NCBI RefSeq assembly: GCF_032854445.1
Contig: NC_088300.1
Location: forward strand, 43,248,984 to 43,312,983
Origin: Liolophura sinensis
Taxonomy: Eukaryota > Mollusca > Polyplacophora > Chitonida > Chitonidae
Direction of reading: 5' to 3'
DNA: 64,000 bases
Positions 1 to 12,208 of this stretch are shown piece after piece. The notes under the pieces are model-generated. The model was given only the letters and a program-made list of their open reading frames with translations, did no database searches and was not told where the DNA came from. The translations under genes were made by a program, and so were the position numbers. The first letter of the stretch is position 1. Every line of letters starts with the position of its first letter.

Positions 1-39
1 TTCTTCTTTTATAATAAAGTTTAAAAATTTTCCACTTTT

Positions 40-135
40 GCATTAGTGGTCAGTTTTATGGTTGGAGGAAACCGGGGTGCCAGAGATAAACCACCAATCT
101 TGAGAATTTTACTGATAAACTTGTAAATGTGTGAC
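40..135 (-). mobile_element. Degenerate SINE-tail fragment (family S3)
   Basis: GGTCAGTTTTATGGTTGGAG, GAAACCGGGG and GATAAACCACC resemble the fragment at 34340-34450. Both look like the central part of a related SINE in which CCACCATAAAACTGACC replaces the usual CCACCATAATGCTGGCC. Confidence 0.4.
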
Positions 136-254
136 AAAAATCATCAGAGAATATGACCAGATTTGCACGCCATATTGGTGGAACAACGGTAGTGTCCAAC
201 CATTATTGGAAGGCCGCCTAAATTGCCCCATTTTTGTTGTCACACCGCATTCTT

Positions 255-375
255 TATATGACGGAGTCCAACATTCTGGTGGGAAGAAACCGAACAGAGA
301 ACGAAGGAAACTCACGACCATCCGCAGGCTGTTGGCACGTACGGCCGGAGATAAACCTTTGGTAGATTTGTGTTA
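255..375 (-). mobile_element. Degenerate SINE (family S1) fragment
   Basis: CCAACATTCTGGTGGGAAGA followed by CACGACCATCCGCAGGCTGT and GGCCGGAGATAAACC corresponds to the middle of family S1 on the minus strand. Ends are eroded. The open frames across it are not genes. Confidence 0.6.
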
Positions 376-399
376 ATACTAGATGTTAGGACACATTGG

Positions 400-875
400 A
401 TTCAAATAAGTTTACAAAGCGTCTTAAACTTTCAGAAGTCAGCAGTAGAACGTGGAATGCGGCCCTTATTTTGTACGTTAGAGAAAGGTATGCTAGATTT
501 AGTTTACTAAAGTATCAGAAGTTATTCGAGTACCAGGAAACGCCAACTACAACACTCGCCGTATATCTTGCAAACAGTTATGAATTAATTGACATAAAAA
601 TCTGTTTCAGATAAATGAGAATTTATCAGTTTTGCAGGAATTCCTAGTTCGTCAGCGAAGCTTGACTATGTATGCTTCACGTATGCGTGATCGCCATATT
701 CTCTGATGATAAACGCTTTTAACCAAGCGGATGTCGACTTGATTACACCAATACCGATGAAACTGGTTTAAGTGTAGACTGAAGGTTATAAATTTGTGAG
801 GATTGCGTGCAACGCTAGAATGGTTGTCAAAGCGCCCCCAAAATATGATACTGTTAACAAGGTCCGTGACACACG
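400..875. other. No gene recognised
   Basis: AT-rich, short chance frames only; no repeat landmark shared with the rest of the window. Confidence 0.5.
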
Positions 876-879
876 TCAC

Positions 880-1110
880 GTGACTTCACAGACGAGAAAT
901 CCGCCAGATGGAAAGCTGGGCCCAGAGTTTGCTATTATAGGATGACAGTTAATTAGAGCGCGACCTTTGGAGTGGGACTTTGTCGTTTTACCCGGGGGAC
1001 ATTCCAGGTGTTAGGACATCTCTAGCGGTCTCGACTCACTTTGGACAGATTGTGTCGTTGGTAACCGGCTGAGCCGCAAAGTGTCCGGTGGGAAACAAAA
1101 TACCCTTCCC
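880..1110. promoter_or_regulatory. Regulatory-looking block
   Basis: GC-richer than its surroundings and dense in factor-site words: palindromic E-box GTCACGTGAC (875-884), CAGATG (905-910), homeodomain word TTAATTAG (949-956). No repeat similarity noticed. Function is inferred from composition only. Confidence 0.25.
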
Positions 1111-2970
1111 TTAAGATGAAAGAAAAATCTCATTATCTCTGTTAGATTCCGTGATTTATTACGTTTTTCCTATGTCCTCTTTCTCTTTCCGTTCATACCT
1201 TCGCAACTGTTCTTAATTCTCCAGTTTGTTTTTGTCAATAATTGCATCAACATTTAAGATTGCCGTCTGAGCATTTAAGCCCTATACATATACATATACA
1301 TATACGTATGGTCAAGCAAAGTTTCCTTTCTTTCATCTTTTTTATGCGCAAATAACTTTCGCTACTCGCTGGTCATCTGACCTGAGTCCGCCTATCGTCA
1401 TGTTTGTCACCATTGTGCCATTTTTCCTGGTGCCAGTAGGTCTGTGCTGACCATTCGAGGTGCCCTCTTGATCGGCCGTCAAACGCATATAGACAGATTT
1501 ATCATTGATTGACAGAACCACAAATTCATAAATTAATACACTGCAGTTGTAAGGCAAGATAAATCCACGACCGTGGAAATATGAAGCGCGTTCATATTTG
1601 AATGTGTAATGTCTGTGTATTGACCTGGGCAATCAAATACAGGATCAAGCGATTTAAATCTAAAATCATGGGCTACATGAGGTCATTCTTCACTGGAATT
1701 ATTGATGTACCGAAAAGAGATGTATAAAATGCCGTTTCAACATATGTAGTATGGGAGCCCTAGTTATAGATGCTACCAGAAGAGTCCATTGCAAGTTTGT
1801 CCATGAGGAGGTGGTTCGAATTCGTCGCCCTTAATTCGGGTGTTTTGGTAGGTATCTCTTCAGGTGGCATGGTTCGGGGTGTTTCTCCACACAACTGCCG
1901 TGAAATACTTGTGAGGTGTTAAATAATAATTTGCCCATTGCATAACCTTCTCCTGTGTGCCACAATGGCGTTCCAGAATTCTTTACATCTACAAAGGAAG
2001 TTTTCCGAAGGAAGGTGTGGAAAAAATTCCTTTTCAGGTTACGTATAGTTGTAAATGAAAGTAACTCTGATTCGCACAAATATGCAGAAATATTTTAGTG
2101 AACCCAGCTGTCTTCAGAATCACTGAACCAAACAACTGAACAATGCCACATTTTCTAAAACTATGATCAAGTTAGAATTATGCGCTGATGCCCATGGGCG
2201 CATGAAAAACCGTGAATAATCGTTGTACATGTACAAGACTAGGTTTAGTGCCGGAGAGAAATTCGGGAAGGTGTTTCTCTTGCATTTACGTTGCCCCACT
2301 CGACAACTACGAAAACCTTGTCTCTACCCGAAACATTGGAAATCCATCTGTCGAAGTCAAAAGTTCCAACAAATGCAAAGTCAAAAAAGGGATTTTTAAA
2401 CACAAAATGCGAATCTCTGAAATAAACAAAAACTTCTTTAGTTTGAATTATTGTCAGCCAAGCTCATTCCCATGTGCTGTTTGAAATAAAGCTTTAATAG
2501 CCTGAAATTTCTCAAAACGTATCAATTATTCATACTTCGAAATAAATTTAAGCCATAGATATTCAGTTTTAATATTTCTGTCTTTATTTTAAGATAACTC
2601 CCTTGCAATGTAGAAATTTACAAATAAGGGAGGTAATCAGAAAAAGTCAGAAGACCATAACAACTTGAAATGATGTGACAGACCATGTTCTTGATGATCT
2701 AGTCAGCGGACTCTGTAACCACGAATGGTCGAGCAGAAAGGATATATGACTGTTTAACTCTGTCAAGGCCAATATAGTTTGGGTGAGTATGTCAGCACAC
2801 TAGCACGTCCATCCCTTGAGCTTTGCCTTTTGTTAATAAGCAATACAGATTGCAAAGTCTTTTTATTCATTGAAAACTTTAATAAAATTTATTATTTGCA
2901 GTGTTGTTTGTTTTCATGCTATTCTTAAAATGTTATATTCTTTATTCAAAACGCACTAGCATGAAGTACA
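1110..2970. other. No gene recognised
   Basis: A short TATACA-type run lies at about 1286-1306. Frames at 1342-1632, 1831-2079 and 2212-2484 resemble no family. Nothing else noticed. Confidence 0.5.
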
Positions 2971-2971
2971 T

Positions 2972-3368
2972 GTCAGATGAAAGACCATTAAATACTGTCC
3001 TGGAAAATAGTTTGATTTATTTTTTTGTACAATGTATCTAAAACCTTAGATTCTGTTGTGGCCTTTTCTGATCATATTGGGACCACTGAGGTCACATCAG
3101 TTTTTTGCCACTTGACACACAGAGATTGCTATATTTCACCATTCAAAATGCATCTTCATTTAGAGCTATGAATGCATTCAATAAATGGACCTTAAAACGA
3201 ACTAATTCAAGCCGAAAATATTGCTGAGAGGGCAGTGATACCCTCTGTGCCCAAACAGACCACCACAGAATCCTGTTTTTTAAATGCATTTTAGTCGCTT
3301 AAAATAATTCTCAAAAAATAAATCAAACTATTTTTCCTGGACAGTGTTTAATGGTTTTTCACATGATA
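2972..3368. mobile_element. MITE-like element with ~90-bp inverted termini
   Basis: GAAAGACCATTAAATACTGT with CCTGGAAAATAGTTTGATTT (2980-3020) mirrors AAATCAAACTATTTTTCCTG with GACAGTGTTTAATGGTTTTTC (3320-3360). The match continues inward to TTCTGTTGTGGCC / CCACCACAGAA. No open frame lies inside. Target duplication not resolved. Confidence 0.6.
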
Positions 3369-3414
3369 AATACTTTATTTTAGTATTTTTATGCCTTTAA
3401 ATGTAACACACCAT

Positions 3415-3665
3415 TTTAAGTAATTCTAGACCAGGAACGTGTAACAATTAACTATGAACGTCACTGCATTTTGTTAACCTACTTTTGTTAGCTTTGGTGC
3501 TACTGTTAAAGCATTTGTATTAACAGTTAGAATATAACCATAATTGACGTAAGGCAACAGACCGGGTTCTACCAGTTACGTGTGAGAATTTACCAACCAT
3601 CGCACTATCGTCGCCGCTCTGGGTTTACTCTCCATGCTGTAATCTTTCGTACCGTGTCGATGTAT
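3415..3665 (+). repeat. Dispersed repeat R1, nearly complete copy
   Basis: Landmarks in order: TAATTCTAGACCAGG, CATCACTGCATTTTG-like CGTCACTGCATTTTG, TTAACAGTTAGAAT, CAACAGACCGGG, TACGTGTGAGAATTT, CGTCGCCGCTCTGGGTTTAC, CATGCTGTAATCTTTCGT. The same order recurs at 8540-8790, 12985-13215 and elsewhere. I do not recognise the family; it has no open frame. Confidence 0.75.
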
Positions 3666-4084
3666 GTATTCCGTATGTAATGAAGAAATACAACAAATTT
3701 CCTCTTTTTTGTTCAATCATATTGTGTATACTGCTAAGACTGTACTTTTAGGCCATCACCAAAGCAGTGCTCAGATATTAAGCATTTGTCGAGGCTATTT
3801 ACAGGATATGCCATCGCGATAATAGTACCGTATATAATATGGCCTTGTGCTCTAAATAATTATCTTAGCATGTCGTTTTTCACTTTTACGTGATTCTTTA
3901 ATCAAATATCGCCTCAATGAGTTACAGGATCTGAGGTGGGCGTACAGCAAGAAAATAACGGTTTCTAATACCAAATTTTTTCTAAACAGAAATAATGAGG
4001 CATTAGCGCTTAAAAAGAAATATATTGTCCAGAGGGCTTCGTTCTGGCAACGCGTATGTATTTTTTCTGCATTATCCACTCCGT

Positions 4085-4320
4085 TTTGGTATAGTTGCTT
4101 TGTTTTCAGGACGGAATGGCTCCTCTAACTCTGTCCTTGTGGAACTCACATTAATTACGCAGCCTTAAATGAGTCGATTCCACGCTCAAACCTGGTGTTA
4201 ATGATGGTCACCTGAGCGGCGCCTCCTGTGCAGCGGGAGAGGGAAATCTCTGCGCTCGCCTCGCTCTCGATGTACCAACAACCCGCAGAGGTCAAGGATC
4301 TTTACTAATCTAACACTGTT
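4085..4320. promoter_or_regulatory. Regulatory-looking block
   Basis: Contains homeodomain word TTAATTA (4151-4157), E-box CACCTG (4209-4214), a GC-rich CTCGCCTCGCTCTCG stretch and a nuclear-receptor half site AGGTCA (4289-4294). It is unlike any repeat in the window. Confidence 0.3.
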
Positions 4321-4739
4321 ATATAACATAATTATCTCCTTTCATCTCCTGATGGCTATAGACAAGTCTTTCATGCTCTACACGACAGCTTTGCTCTTGA
4401 GAACAGAAGCCCAGGCCTAAAAGACCTAATTATTATCTTATATCAAAGACCTTGGTGAAACTTTCAAAAAAGGATAGCATGCCCTCTTGTTCAATGACAA
4501 AGCGGATCGTTGTTGATGTGATCTTTGTCAATCCATAGCCTTAAGTCCTACATGTACACACCTTCACTAACTCCAATGGTTGAGGAACATCGAGTAGATT
4601 TTGACAATTTCGAGTGAATCACATAAAGTAGGTAAAATCTATACTAAGTTTAGTGTGAAAACTCACAAGAACATGATTGCTAAGAAATTTAAAAAAAAAT
4701 GTTTTTGAAGATATTGTTTGTACAATTGGTATTAGGCTC

Positions 4740-5045
4740 GCTTGGGGTTTTCAAAATGAGCTTCAGCGCACCTTTGTGCCGTTATTAGTCGAGTTAACCA
4801 CTGACTGTGTGGATGACTTTATTGGCATCCTGACACCGAGGCGAGAACGCAGTGATGGACACGTGTTAACCACCGAGCTGGGATCAATAGCCAGCCTTAC
4901 CTCCAAGCCCCACAGCCCTTTAATGGAGAAGAAAGAACAGCGGGCCCCCATGGAGCTGTAATGAGCGACAAATTAATCAGCGTAACCCTAATTCAAAGAA
5001 CCCCGGATCGATGATTTAGGAATCGGGGGGATTGATTAGGGCATA
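4740..5045. promoter_or_regulatory. Regulatory-looking block
   Basis: GC-rich to 4950, then TGTAATGAG (4958-4966) and AATTAATCAG (4971-4980), both homeodomain-type words. A 94-codon frame (4677-4961, +) crosses it but has no recognisable domain. Confidence 0.3.
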
Positions 5046-5855
5046 AATCGTCACAATGTCATGAAATAGATTTACTCTCCAAGTAAGCTGTCCAAACACT
5101 GGTCCTATTACATAGGTCGTGACCAGTCGTGAAGGCCCGCAGTTAAGCCACACTCTCTCCCCCTGTGTAAAATAACTAACCACAGCCCTGCCGAATGGCA
5201 AAGCTGGTTGCATTTACAAGATCGTGTCGATGACCATCGAAGTGAGCAGCAAATTTTCGGCTACGCTGGACAACCGGATATTGCTGAGAATGCATTCAGC
5301 GTGACGTAATGAGACGTAGTTGACGCCATATCTAATGGCAAACGTCATTCAGCATACCTACACGCCATTTAGTTGACAGATGAGTGTTCATGTACGTGAA
5401 TGTTTCGTATTGCGCATTCAAAGGCTTGAGTGTCAAGAGATGATTTGCCGGTAATATTTATCTCCAGAGTCTCTGTGAAATAATAAATGTATCCGTGTGG
5501 TTTTATATATACCTCAAAGCTGTCAATTCAACAGGAACATGTATTCTACGACGAAAGCTGAAATGAAGTGTGTTGCAAATGAATAAGTTTTATTTTCATC
5601 ATCTTTATTTGCACCTTTGTTAAGTATAAAAAGGAATGTAACTTTCAATGTTGGTTTTATACCATATTTTCCAAAGCCTTTAACTCTATCACTATCTATA
5701 AATAAAAAAAAGATCAGACATGATTAAGCAGGTAGGCTTGCTTAGATTTGTACCTGTAAAACAACAACACCAGCTGACGCTTGGCGTTATAATTAATTGC
5801 TTGAAATTTCGCTCAGAGGGTGTATATACATAGTGGTGAATTATAATTAAATAAT
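5045..5855. other. No gene recognised
   Basis: Mixed-composition intergenic DNA between the 4.7 kb block and an S2-type SINE; nothing identifiable. Confidence 0.5.
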
Positions 5856-5860
5856 GTCCG

Positions 5861-6200
5861 CTTCGAGTGGCCGAATAGTTAGAGCGTCCGCCTTGAAGTT
5901 TGGGTACCCAGGGATCAAACACGGTCGGGTGATACCAAGGACTTTAAAAATGCTACTTGTCGCAGCCTCGCTTGGCGTTCAACTGAGATGTTAGAGTAAC
6001 AGGACTGGTTGGCCCAGTATATACTGTGACTGGGTGCGTGTCATGTCATAATACTTCCGTGACGGTAGCCCTTTGGCGGCATGGACTCGCCCTGCCACAA
6101 GAAGACACAATATATGCGCACACATCCATGACTCCTCGTCGTCGTATGACTGAAATTGTTAAGTACGACGTTAAAACCCAAGCATGCATACACGCATAAA
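5861..6200 (+). mobile_element. SINE (divergent subfamily of S2)
   Basis: tRNA-like head GGCCGAATAGTTAGAGCGTC, a different middle (GCAGCCTCGCTTGGCGTTCA then CTGTGACTGGGTGCGTG), and the S2 3' domain GTATGACTGAAATTGTTAAG plus GACGTTAAAACCCAAGCATG. A sister copy is at 25464-25813. Confidence 0.82.
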
Positions 6201-6618
6201 TAGTTAATTAATATAATTAAAATATAATTTTGAATATTAACTGTTGCAATCAAAGTGCAACGGAGATACACTTGAATATATGTATTTGATTTGTATACGA
6301 TTTGGATACTCCGTCAAATTATGCGCCTTTGAACATAAGGAATATTCCTTGCGTGTTTTCGGCATAACTGTAAACTTGATTGCCTCTGTTCGACCTAAGT
6401 TCTTACCTTACATAATAATGTCTTTGGTGGTTACTTTAAACGTTGTTATAGAAATAGACCATACGATTATTTACCAGGAATGTACATTATGCTTGACGAA
6501 TGGTAAACAAATATCTGTTTCTAGGCCTAGATTTCTATCACGCCATCTCTACGAAAGACGATTCAGCATTGGTATTGTTAATTATCCTAACTTGGCTATA
6601 AAGTTTATGTGTTGTGCG

Positions 6619-6738
6619 GTCGTGAATTTCCCCCGGGCTGTGCCCAGTTAATTTCCACCCACCATAATGCTGGCCGTCGTTGTATAATTGAAATATTCTT
6701 GAGTACGGCGTAAAACATTAGTCCAATAAATAAACAAA
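6619..6738 (+). mobile_element. 3' half of a SINE (family S1)
   Basis: Starts at the TTTCCCCCGGGCTGTGCCC segment and runs through GAAATATTCTTGAGTACGGC to an AAT-rich tail. The head is absent. The end of the 135-codon frame at 6244-6651 overlaps it. Confidence 0.8.
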
Positions 6739-7014
6739 TCTCATTCAACGTTACAAGTAATTACTACAAAAGCTAGGATATTCCATGAAACGCTATCATT
6801 GTAAGTTTCTTAACTTTACGTTGAGTAGGTATAATTGCTAATATGGACGGATTATCCGGTATTCTCATTGTGTGCATATTCGTTTTATCGCTATGTTGTA
6901 TTTGGATGTCTGGTACCTACCTTGCATCTATTTGGCATCATTGAAAACTGCCCCTTCTAGCATGAATACTTTATCATCATAGCATCTGAATGGAAATACT
7001 CTTTCAGGAAATCG

Positions 7015-7145
7015 TTATGAGTCAATCAATGCAGACATCTTAATCATGGCGTCGAAACAGACATTCGTATACCAACTATCTACCGTAATGGACGTTCCGA
7101 TTCTATACTCGCAAAACAATGTTTAACAAACACCACCAAGAACTG
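7015..7145 (+). repeat. Dispersed repeat R2, 5' part
   Basis: GGCGTCGAAACAGACATTCG, TACCAACTATCTACCGTAAT, GGACGTTCCGATTCTATACT, AATGTTTAACAAACACCACC. Matches 61160-61290 and, less well, 12735-12840. Confidence 0.65.
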
Positions 7146-7679
7146 AAACAGCACACGAAGTAAGAAACTAAGTAAAGATTCTTGAAAAGAGAAGCAGTCA
7201 ATAATCTTCAGTGAAGCCTGAAAGTTACCAGGTATACATACTTTTGGTATTGTGAATTCTTGAATATGGCTGCTAATAAGCCATCATTATGCAACTGTTT
7301 GGTGCATAATGATGAAATTAATGATGAATTTCAGAAGATGTGACCACGAAAAAAATGCCCCTCTTTTGGGACGGTATGGGTTGATTTCGGCCACGTTCAT
7401 TGGTTGCTGATGTATTCGTCCGGAATGGAGACTGAGAGCTATAATCAGTTATAACCTTCGTAAGGGTGACAAAATTACACGGCTGGCGATGAACGGCAGT
7501 GATCAGCCACGCTAGCTGGACGCCGCTTCCGTACGGCAAGCAGACTTGATTACCTCTTCATACAGCGCGTTATAAATTCTTCCCGTGTTAATTGACTCCC
7601 ACCGAAGGGCTCGGCCGCTATCAGATTTACAGGCAACCATTGCCGTTTGACAGGCTGTACGTCTTATGATCCAAGTGAC

Positions 7680-8110
7680 CACCCCCAAACCCCCGGGCTA
7701 AGGGTGGGGTGTCCTCGATTATTATCGATGGCCTCAGTTAACCGAGAATGTACGAGGACAGAAACTTCGAACGTTCTGTCCCTGGTCTCCATTCCTAAGA
7801 TCTTTGCATGAACGATAACACGTGATCTTCCCATCAACTGTGACGACGAGATCAATGTGCCCAGATTCGTGTGAAGTATAGAGGTGCGGAAAGCTGGTAT
7901 TTTGGGGAGGATAATAAGTGATGATGTTGGCGTCTTCAAATCTAAAAAATTTCGGTGTGCTTGAATATTCTATGGTTCTGTATACATGTCCATGTATTAG
8001 TTTAGGTACATCACTTTTGATCACCTTTTGGTCCCAGCTCTCGGTGATTCTGCTGCTCCTTTAGGTCAGGAGGTTTGTCAGGTACCTCAGGAAGGGCCTG
8101 GTTTTCTTTA
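7680..8110 (-). pseudogene. Possible eroded coding sequence, family unknown
   Basis: On the minus strand 8110-8025 reads KENQALPEVPDKPPDL in one frame. From about 8060 an overlapping frame is open to 7734, with the segments KVIKSDVPKLIHGH and HESGHIDLVVTVDGK. Both look compositionally protein-like, as if one reading frame had shifted. I recognise no domain. An ancient transposon polyprotein or an isolated exon would both fit; chance is possible. Confidence 0.25.
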
Positions 8111-8170
8111 CCTACACATCTAACCAAAGCGAATAATTATTTTGTATGGCCTGAAACACGAATGAAATGG

Positions 8171-8172
8171 AA

Positions 8173-8208
<36 letters not shown>

Positions 8209-8210
8209 AA
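8171..8210. repeat. (AAAT)n microsatellite
   Basis: About nine to ten AATA units in a row. SINE tails here have the same unit, so it may be what remains of one, but no SINE body is next to it. Confidence 0.85.
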
Positions 8211-8444
8211 AGAGAAGACTCGAAGCCTTGTTTTACTGCCCGTTCTTGGGTTTGACTCATTTCGCTTTACGTTTGTCAGAATTAGATAATTTAGCATGTC
8301 AAATTAACCACGAAGTACCTTGTAATCAATGTGGAAGGTCAATGTGAAAAGCTGTTTTTCCTCCTTTTTGTGTGTATTTTCTGATGGTACAGTTATACAG
8401 TGGTTGCAGAAAGCCAAAGCCAAAGCCTACATAAATATATAATA

Positions 8445-8790
8445 AGATCAGAAATAGCATATGTCAACTATCACACTGTCATCGCTGCTCTGGTTTTGCA
8501 TACATTGTATACCTAAATTTCTCTGATAGAACTAATGGTCCAACAGATCTGGTCTCTTTGCATTGTTTTCATTTGAGTAATTCTAGACAAGTGGAGCCTG
8601 TTAAATTGTTATAAACATCACTGCATTTTGTTTTACGTAATTCAGCTCATGCCATATAGTGCTAAGGGCTTCTTTAAAAGAAAAGAGGACGGATTTCACT
8701 GGTTGTGTGTGGACATTTCCCGAACTTTTACTTTGTCGTCGCTGCTCTGGTTTTACTCTTCATGTTGTAGTCTTTCGTATTAGTTTCAAT
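8445..8790 (+). repeat. Dispersed repeat R1: a fragment followed by a fuller copy
   Basis: 8460-8505 holds GTCAACTATCACACTGTCAT with CGCTGCTCTGGTTTTGC. From 8570 a second copy runs GAGTAATTCTAGACAAGTGG, ATAAACATCACTGCATTTTG, TCGTCGCTGCTCTGGTTTTA, TGTTGTAGTCTTTCGTATTA. Confidence 0.75.
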
Positions 8791-10900
8791 TACTGGCTCT
8801 AGCTCTAACCGTTTTTAATAGCTCAAACGTGTGTGTCACGGGATCAGATTCCCATTGACTATACTGCCTGTAGATAATGAGAACTTCCGTTAAATCAGTT
8901 GACAGAGTGCTGGTGTTCGATTGTGGGGATCCGAGTTCAAATACCAATGTAACCCACAGAGTCATTCCTTCACGATGTTACTCGTCAAACATGCTATATA
9001 TAAACAGTATGATGGACTCGTCAAAATGTTGATGCGACCATGGAGCACGGATTAGTATCATGATCATCCAGTCTGTGTCAGTGCTTTTCACTTTGCTTCA
9101 GGTTATACCGTGTACGTGTCTCCAAGCACTCCCACACATGTAATGCCGATATGTGTATAGCGCTGCCTCACTGAAAAGCAAACACATGACTCCTTATCCA
9201 GTCACAGAATAAACCAGACTGATAACAGCGCCTGGCGTATTCACTGATACTTAACGCCAAGCGAAGAGATAGCATAATTAGCATAAAGATTTTAAAATGT
9301 TCCTTATGGGATTCCCTCATAAAGGAAACACGAGTCATTTACTCCTAGTGTGTTTGAATAAACATGTCTCAATGGCATACAGAATAGTTATTTAGAGCTA
9401 TAGTATACTGTGTGTTCACACGTCCTCATAGAGCATTTCAGTGTGGTGCATTTTTGTTTATGAACACAATGTTTTGAATTGTATTTGGACCCCCAAAAGC
9501 TGCTAAGATAAGCGAATCTCTCGTTGTCAACGTGGAAGAAAGTGCCTCTCGATTTCCGCGGGAACGTCTAGCTTATTAATTCAGACAGCTTGGAGCGATG
9601 AAGTTTTTATTACTGCCCAATATGGTTAAGTTGTAACTGTCAGGTTAAAAAGGTCCGTCATCTTGGCATGAGCTACAATAGGACCTCTTCTCAACATGAT
9701 TAAATCTGACCCAATCTGGTTGGATACTTCTAAAAACCGTAACACACGCCATGGCTTGAAAGCACTAAGTAAGCACCCTAGAGACAATGTCAGATAATGT
9801 AACCGTGAATGAATCGCTCTAGTCGCTGGCGAGAAGGTATCTGTGCTCCATCTTATCAGCTGTTAGGCGCTGCATGTCAAACAGAGACGTATATGAATGT
9901 AGATCTCATCAGACTGTTAAAGCTGGCATGAATACAGGGAATAACGGCACTATACAGTGACACCGTGCCTTGGAGCTTGCAAGTAAATAAGAGTTGTCAT
10001 TATAAACAGATCAAGTACAATACAAAAATCCTTAATTGCGTTCTCAGCAGAAGGCGTGTGTAATCTAGCGTCAAGCTCTACATTTGTATAATACTCGTAA
10101 ACCATAAAAAAGTCGATTGTAGTAATAATTATTCGCTTTAGTACAAGACCTCTTTAATTCCCAACCAATCTATTAAAACGCCAGTTCTCAAATGAATATG
10201 TGAGAAAGAATACATATATACATATCTCAATTAGGCTTAGATTTCCATTGTTCGTAAAGCTCCATGTTGATAAGATAAATATGGATGCTTACACACCCTT
10301 TGTAACTCAGTCAACATGTTACAAGGGGACGTGTTGAACCAAGATGAAATCATTTCACAACTACACTTTATCTTCAAAATATTCTGTAAGGAAGTTCTAA
10401 ATCAAGTCAGATTTCGAAATATATTTCTGTTTTCTTTGTTTTATACCGTGTCATTCATATTTGTGTGACGTATTGACTTTATATTAACATATGAATCTTT
10501 TTGAAACAGAATTAGATGTATGTTTCGGGGGTGATATGTTTGATTCATATTTGTAAAATATTTTATCTTGATTATAACAGTTTTTTGTTGGAGAACTATC
10601 AGGGTAAAACTTTACCAAACTTCACAAAGTGGTCATAATAGAATTTTCAGTAAACCACCCATATGGTGCCATAAGGTGAGGTTTGTCATATGTAAAAAGA
10701 TGGATGGCTCTTCAACCTCACATTCGCTGCGACCTGAGGTTTACGTGTGGGTTCTGATATACTTGTGACAATGACCAGCTGAATAACCAACTGCCACAAA
10801 AGCATTATCTATGATTCCTTATATTATCAGACAGTAATACCCTGACAACCCGAATTGTCAGTAATGTACCTGTGACATCTACGTTACAGAACTGGCCACT
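8790..10900. other. No gene recognised
   Basis: No open frame of note. 9480-9720 is slightly GC-richer and non-repetitive but has no distinctive sites. The rest is AT-rich. Confidence 0.5.
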
Positions 10901-11310
10901 CCCTCAGCCTGACTACAGCACTAGAAGCCGATGACGGTCTGGTCAATTGGAGGGCTTCCTCTGAATGCAGCCCTATTCAGTCAGAGCGGTGAAGCACCAA
11001 ACGAGTCTCCTGCTGCCATCTGTCGATAAAAGATCATGTACGGGTGTGCTTGTCATCTGCCCAGGCGTGTGTGTGCATTTGAAGAAGGTGGTACTTGAGG
11101 CAGACGCCACAAATCTCAGCCCTTTTATCTCCAGTATCGACGCCCAAGCATCTAAACCATCTCACAGGCATCTCAGAGAGCTGGGTTATAGCAACCCCGG
11201 CATGCAAACCAAAATCTTGTTCGACTTTATACTGTACCAGAGCTGTCCATTCCTGCTGGGATCAACAAACGCCAAGGCTCTGTCCTGGTTGTAAGGCAAC
11301 CAGGTAGTCA
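10900..11310. promoter_or_regulatory. GC-richer block, regulatory or unknown exon
   Basis: Composition changes sharply from AT-rich DNA on both sides. A 109-codon + frame (10965-11294) covers it, with no domain and no convincing splice sites. No repeat match seen. Confidence 0.2.
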
Positions 11311-11404
11311 TCGGAAATGCCACGGTTAATTTGGCCAAGTTTTTGTTATATTCTGACATACCCTACATTGAAGAAAAAAATGTAGCATTTAATTTGATGA
11401 AGAC

Positions 11405-11485
11405 ACGTAATATAAAGACTTACAGCATAGAGAGTAAAAACAAGACCAGATATCTGGCAAATAGTCACGTGCAACACGAAAAACG
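11405..11485 (-). repeat. Dispersed repeat R1 fragment
   Basis: AAGACTTACAGCATAGAGAG with TAAAAACAAGACCAG and TGGCAAATAGTCACGTGC is the complement of the R1 3' domain. It lies inside the open frame at 11331-11615, which is why I do not call that a gene. Confidence 0.5.
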
Positions 11486-11950
11486 GCTTCATGTCAATTT
11501 GCTTCATTTAGAGGGCTATTCTAACTGTGTATGTGAATGCTTTAGTAGTAGCAAATTAAACGCCCCCAAGTACAATGGCTTAAGCCATAGTGCGTGCTAT
11601 AATGCTGGCCTTTAGGTTAAAATTATTAGGAATTACTGAAATAACTACCCTCTGAAAAACCGAGAGAATAGGCATACATGTATACTTAAAATTCTTAATA
11701 GAGCATTCGCAACGTTTCACAAAGTCCATGATTGTTTCACAAAGTCCACAACTGTCGACCATATCTTGAGATTTCTTAAAAAATTCCTTTATTTTGTTAA
11801 ATGAGAAGAAACATCCAAAAACAGACAAAACGTACACTTTACAAGATATGGTGCGACCCGATTACTTGAAATAAACTCGCCGCTTTCACTTGAAGACTTT
11901 CCTACATTTTAACGACATATAATTACAAAGTAGGCTATATGTTGACACAA

Positions 11951-12208
11951 GGACCTCCGTGGCACAGTTGGTTAGCGCGCTAGTCCAGCGTAATGACCCA
12001 GGAGCCTCTCACCAATACGGTCGCTGTGAGGTCAAGTCCAACTCATGCTGGCTTCTTCTCCGTACGTGGGAGTTCTGTCATCAACCTGCGGATGGTCGTG
12101 GGTTTCCCCCGGGCTCTGCCCGGTTTCCACCCACCATAATTCTGGCCGCCGTCGTATACGTGAAATATTCTTGAGTACGGTTTAAAACACCAAGCAAATA
12201 AATAAATA
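11951..12208 (+). mobile_element. tRNA-headed SINE (family S1), near full length
   Basis: Head CTCCGTGGCACAGTTGGTTA, middle GGTCGTGGGTTTCCCCCGGG, body GTGAAATATTCTTGAGTACG, tail AAATAAATAAAT. Flanks ATATGTTGACACA and ATATGTCCACACA may be a target duplication with two mismatches. The open frame across it is not a gene. Confidence 0.9.

Noticed and set aside
6244-6651. 135-codon + frame as a gene
   Set aside because: Its end lies in a SINE fragment and its beginning abuts another SINE; no domain.
11951-12030. tRNA gene (CCGTGGCACAGTTGGTTA...)
   Set aside because: The tRNA-like part continues into a SINE body with an (AAAT)n tail and cannot form a proper tRNA; the same applies to the heads at 30232, 14272, 18340 and 37150.
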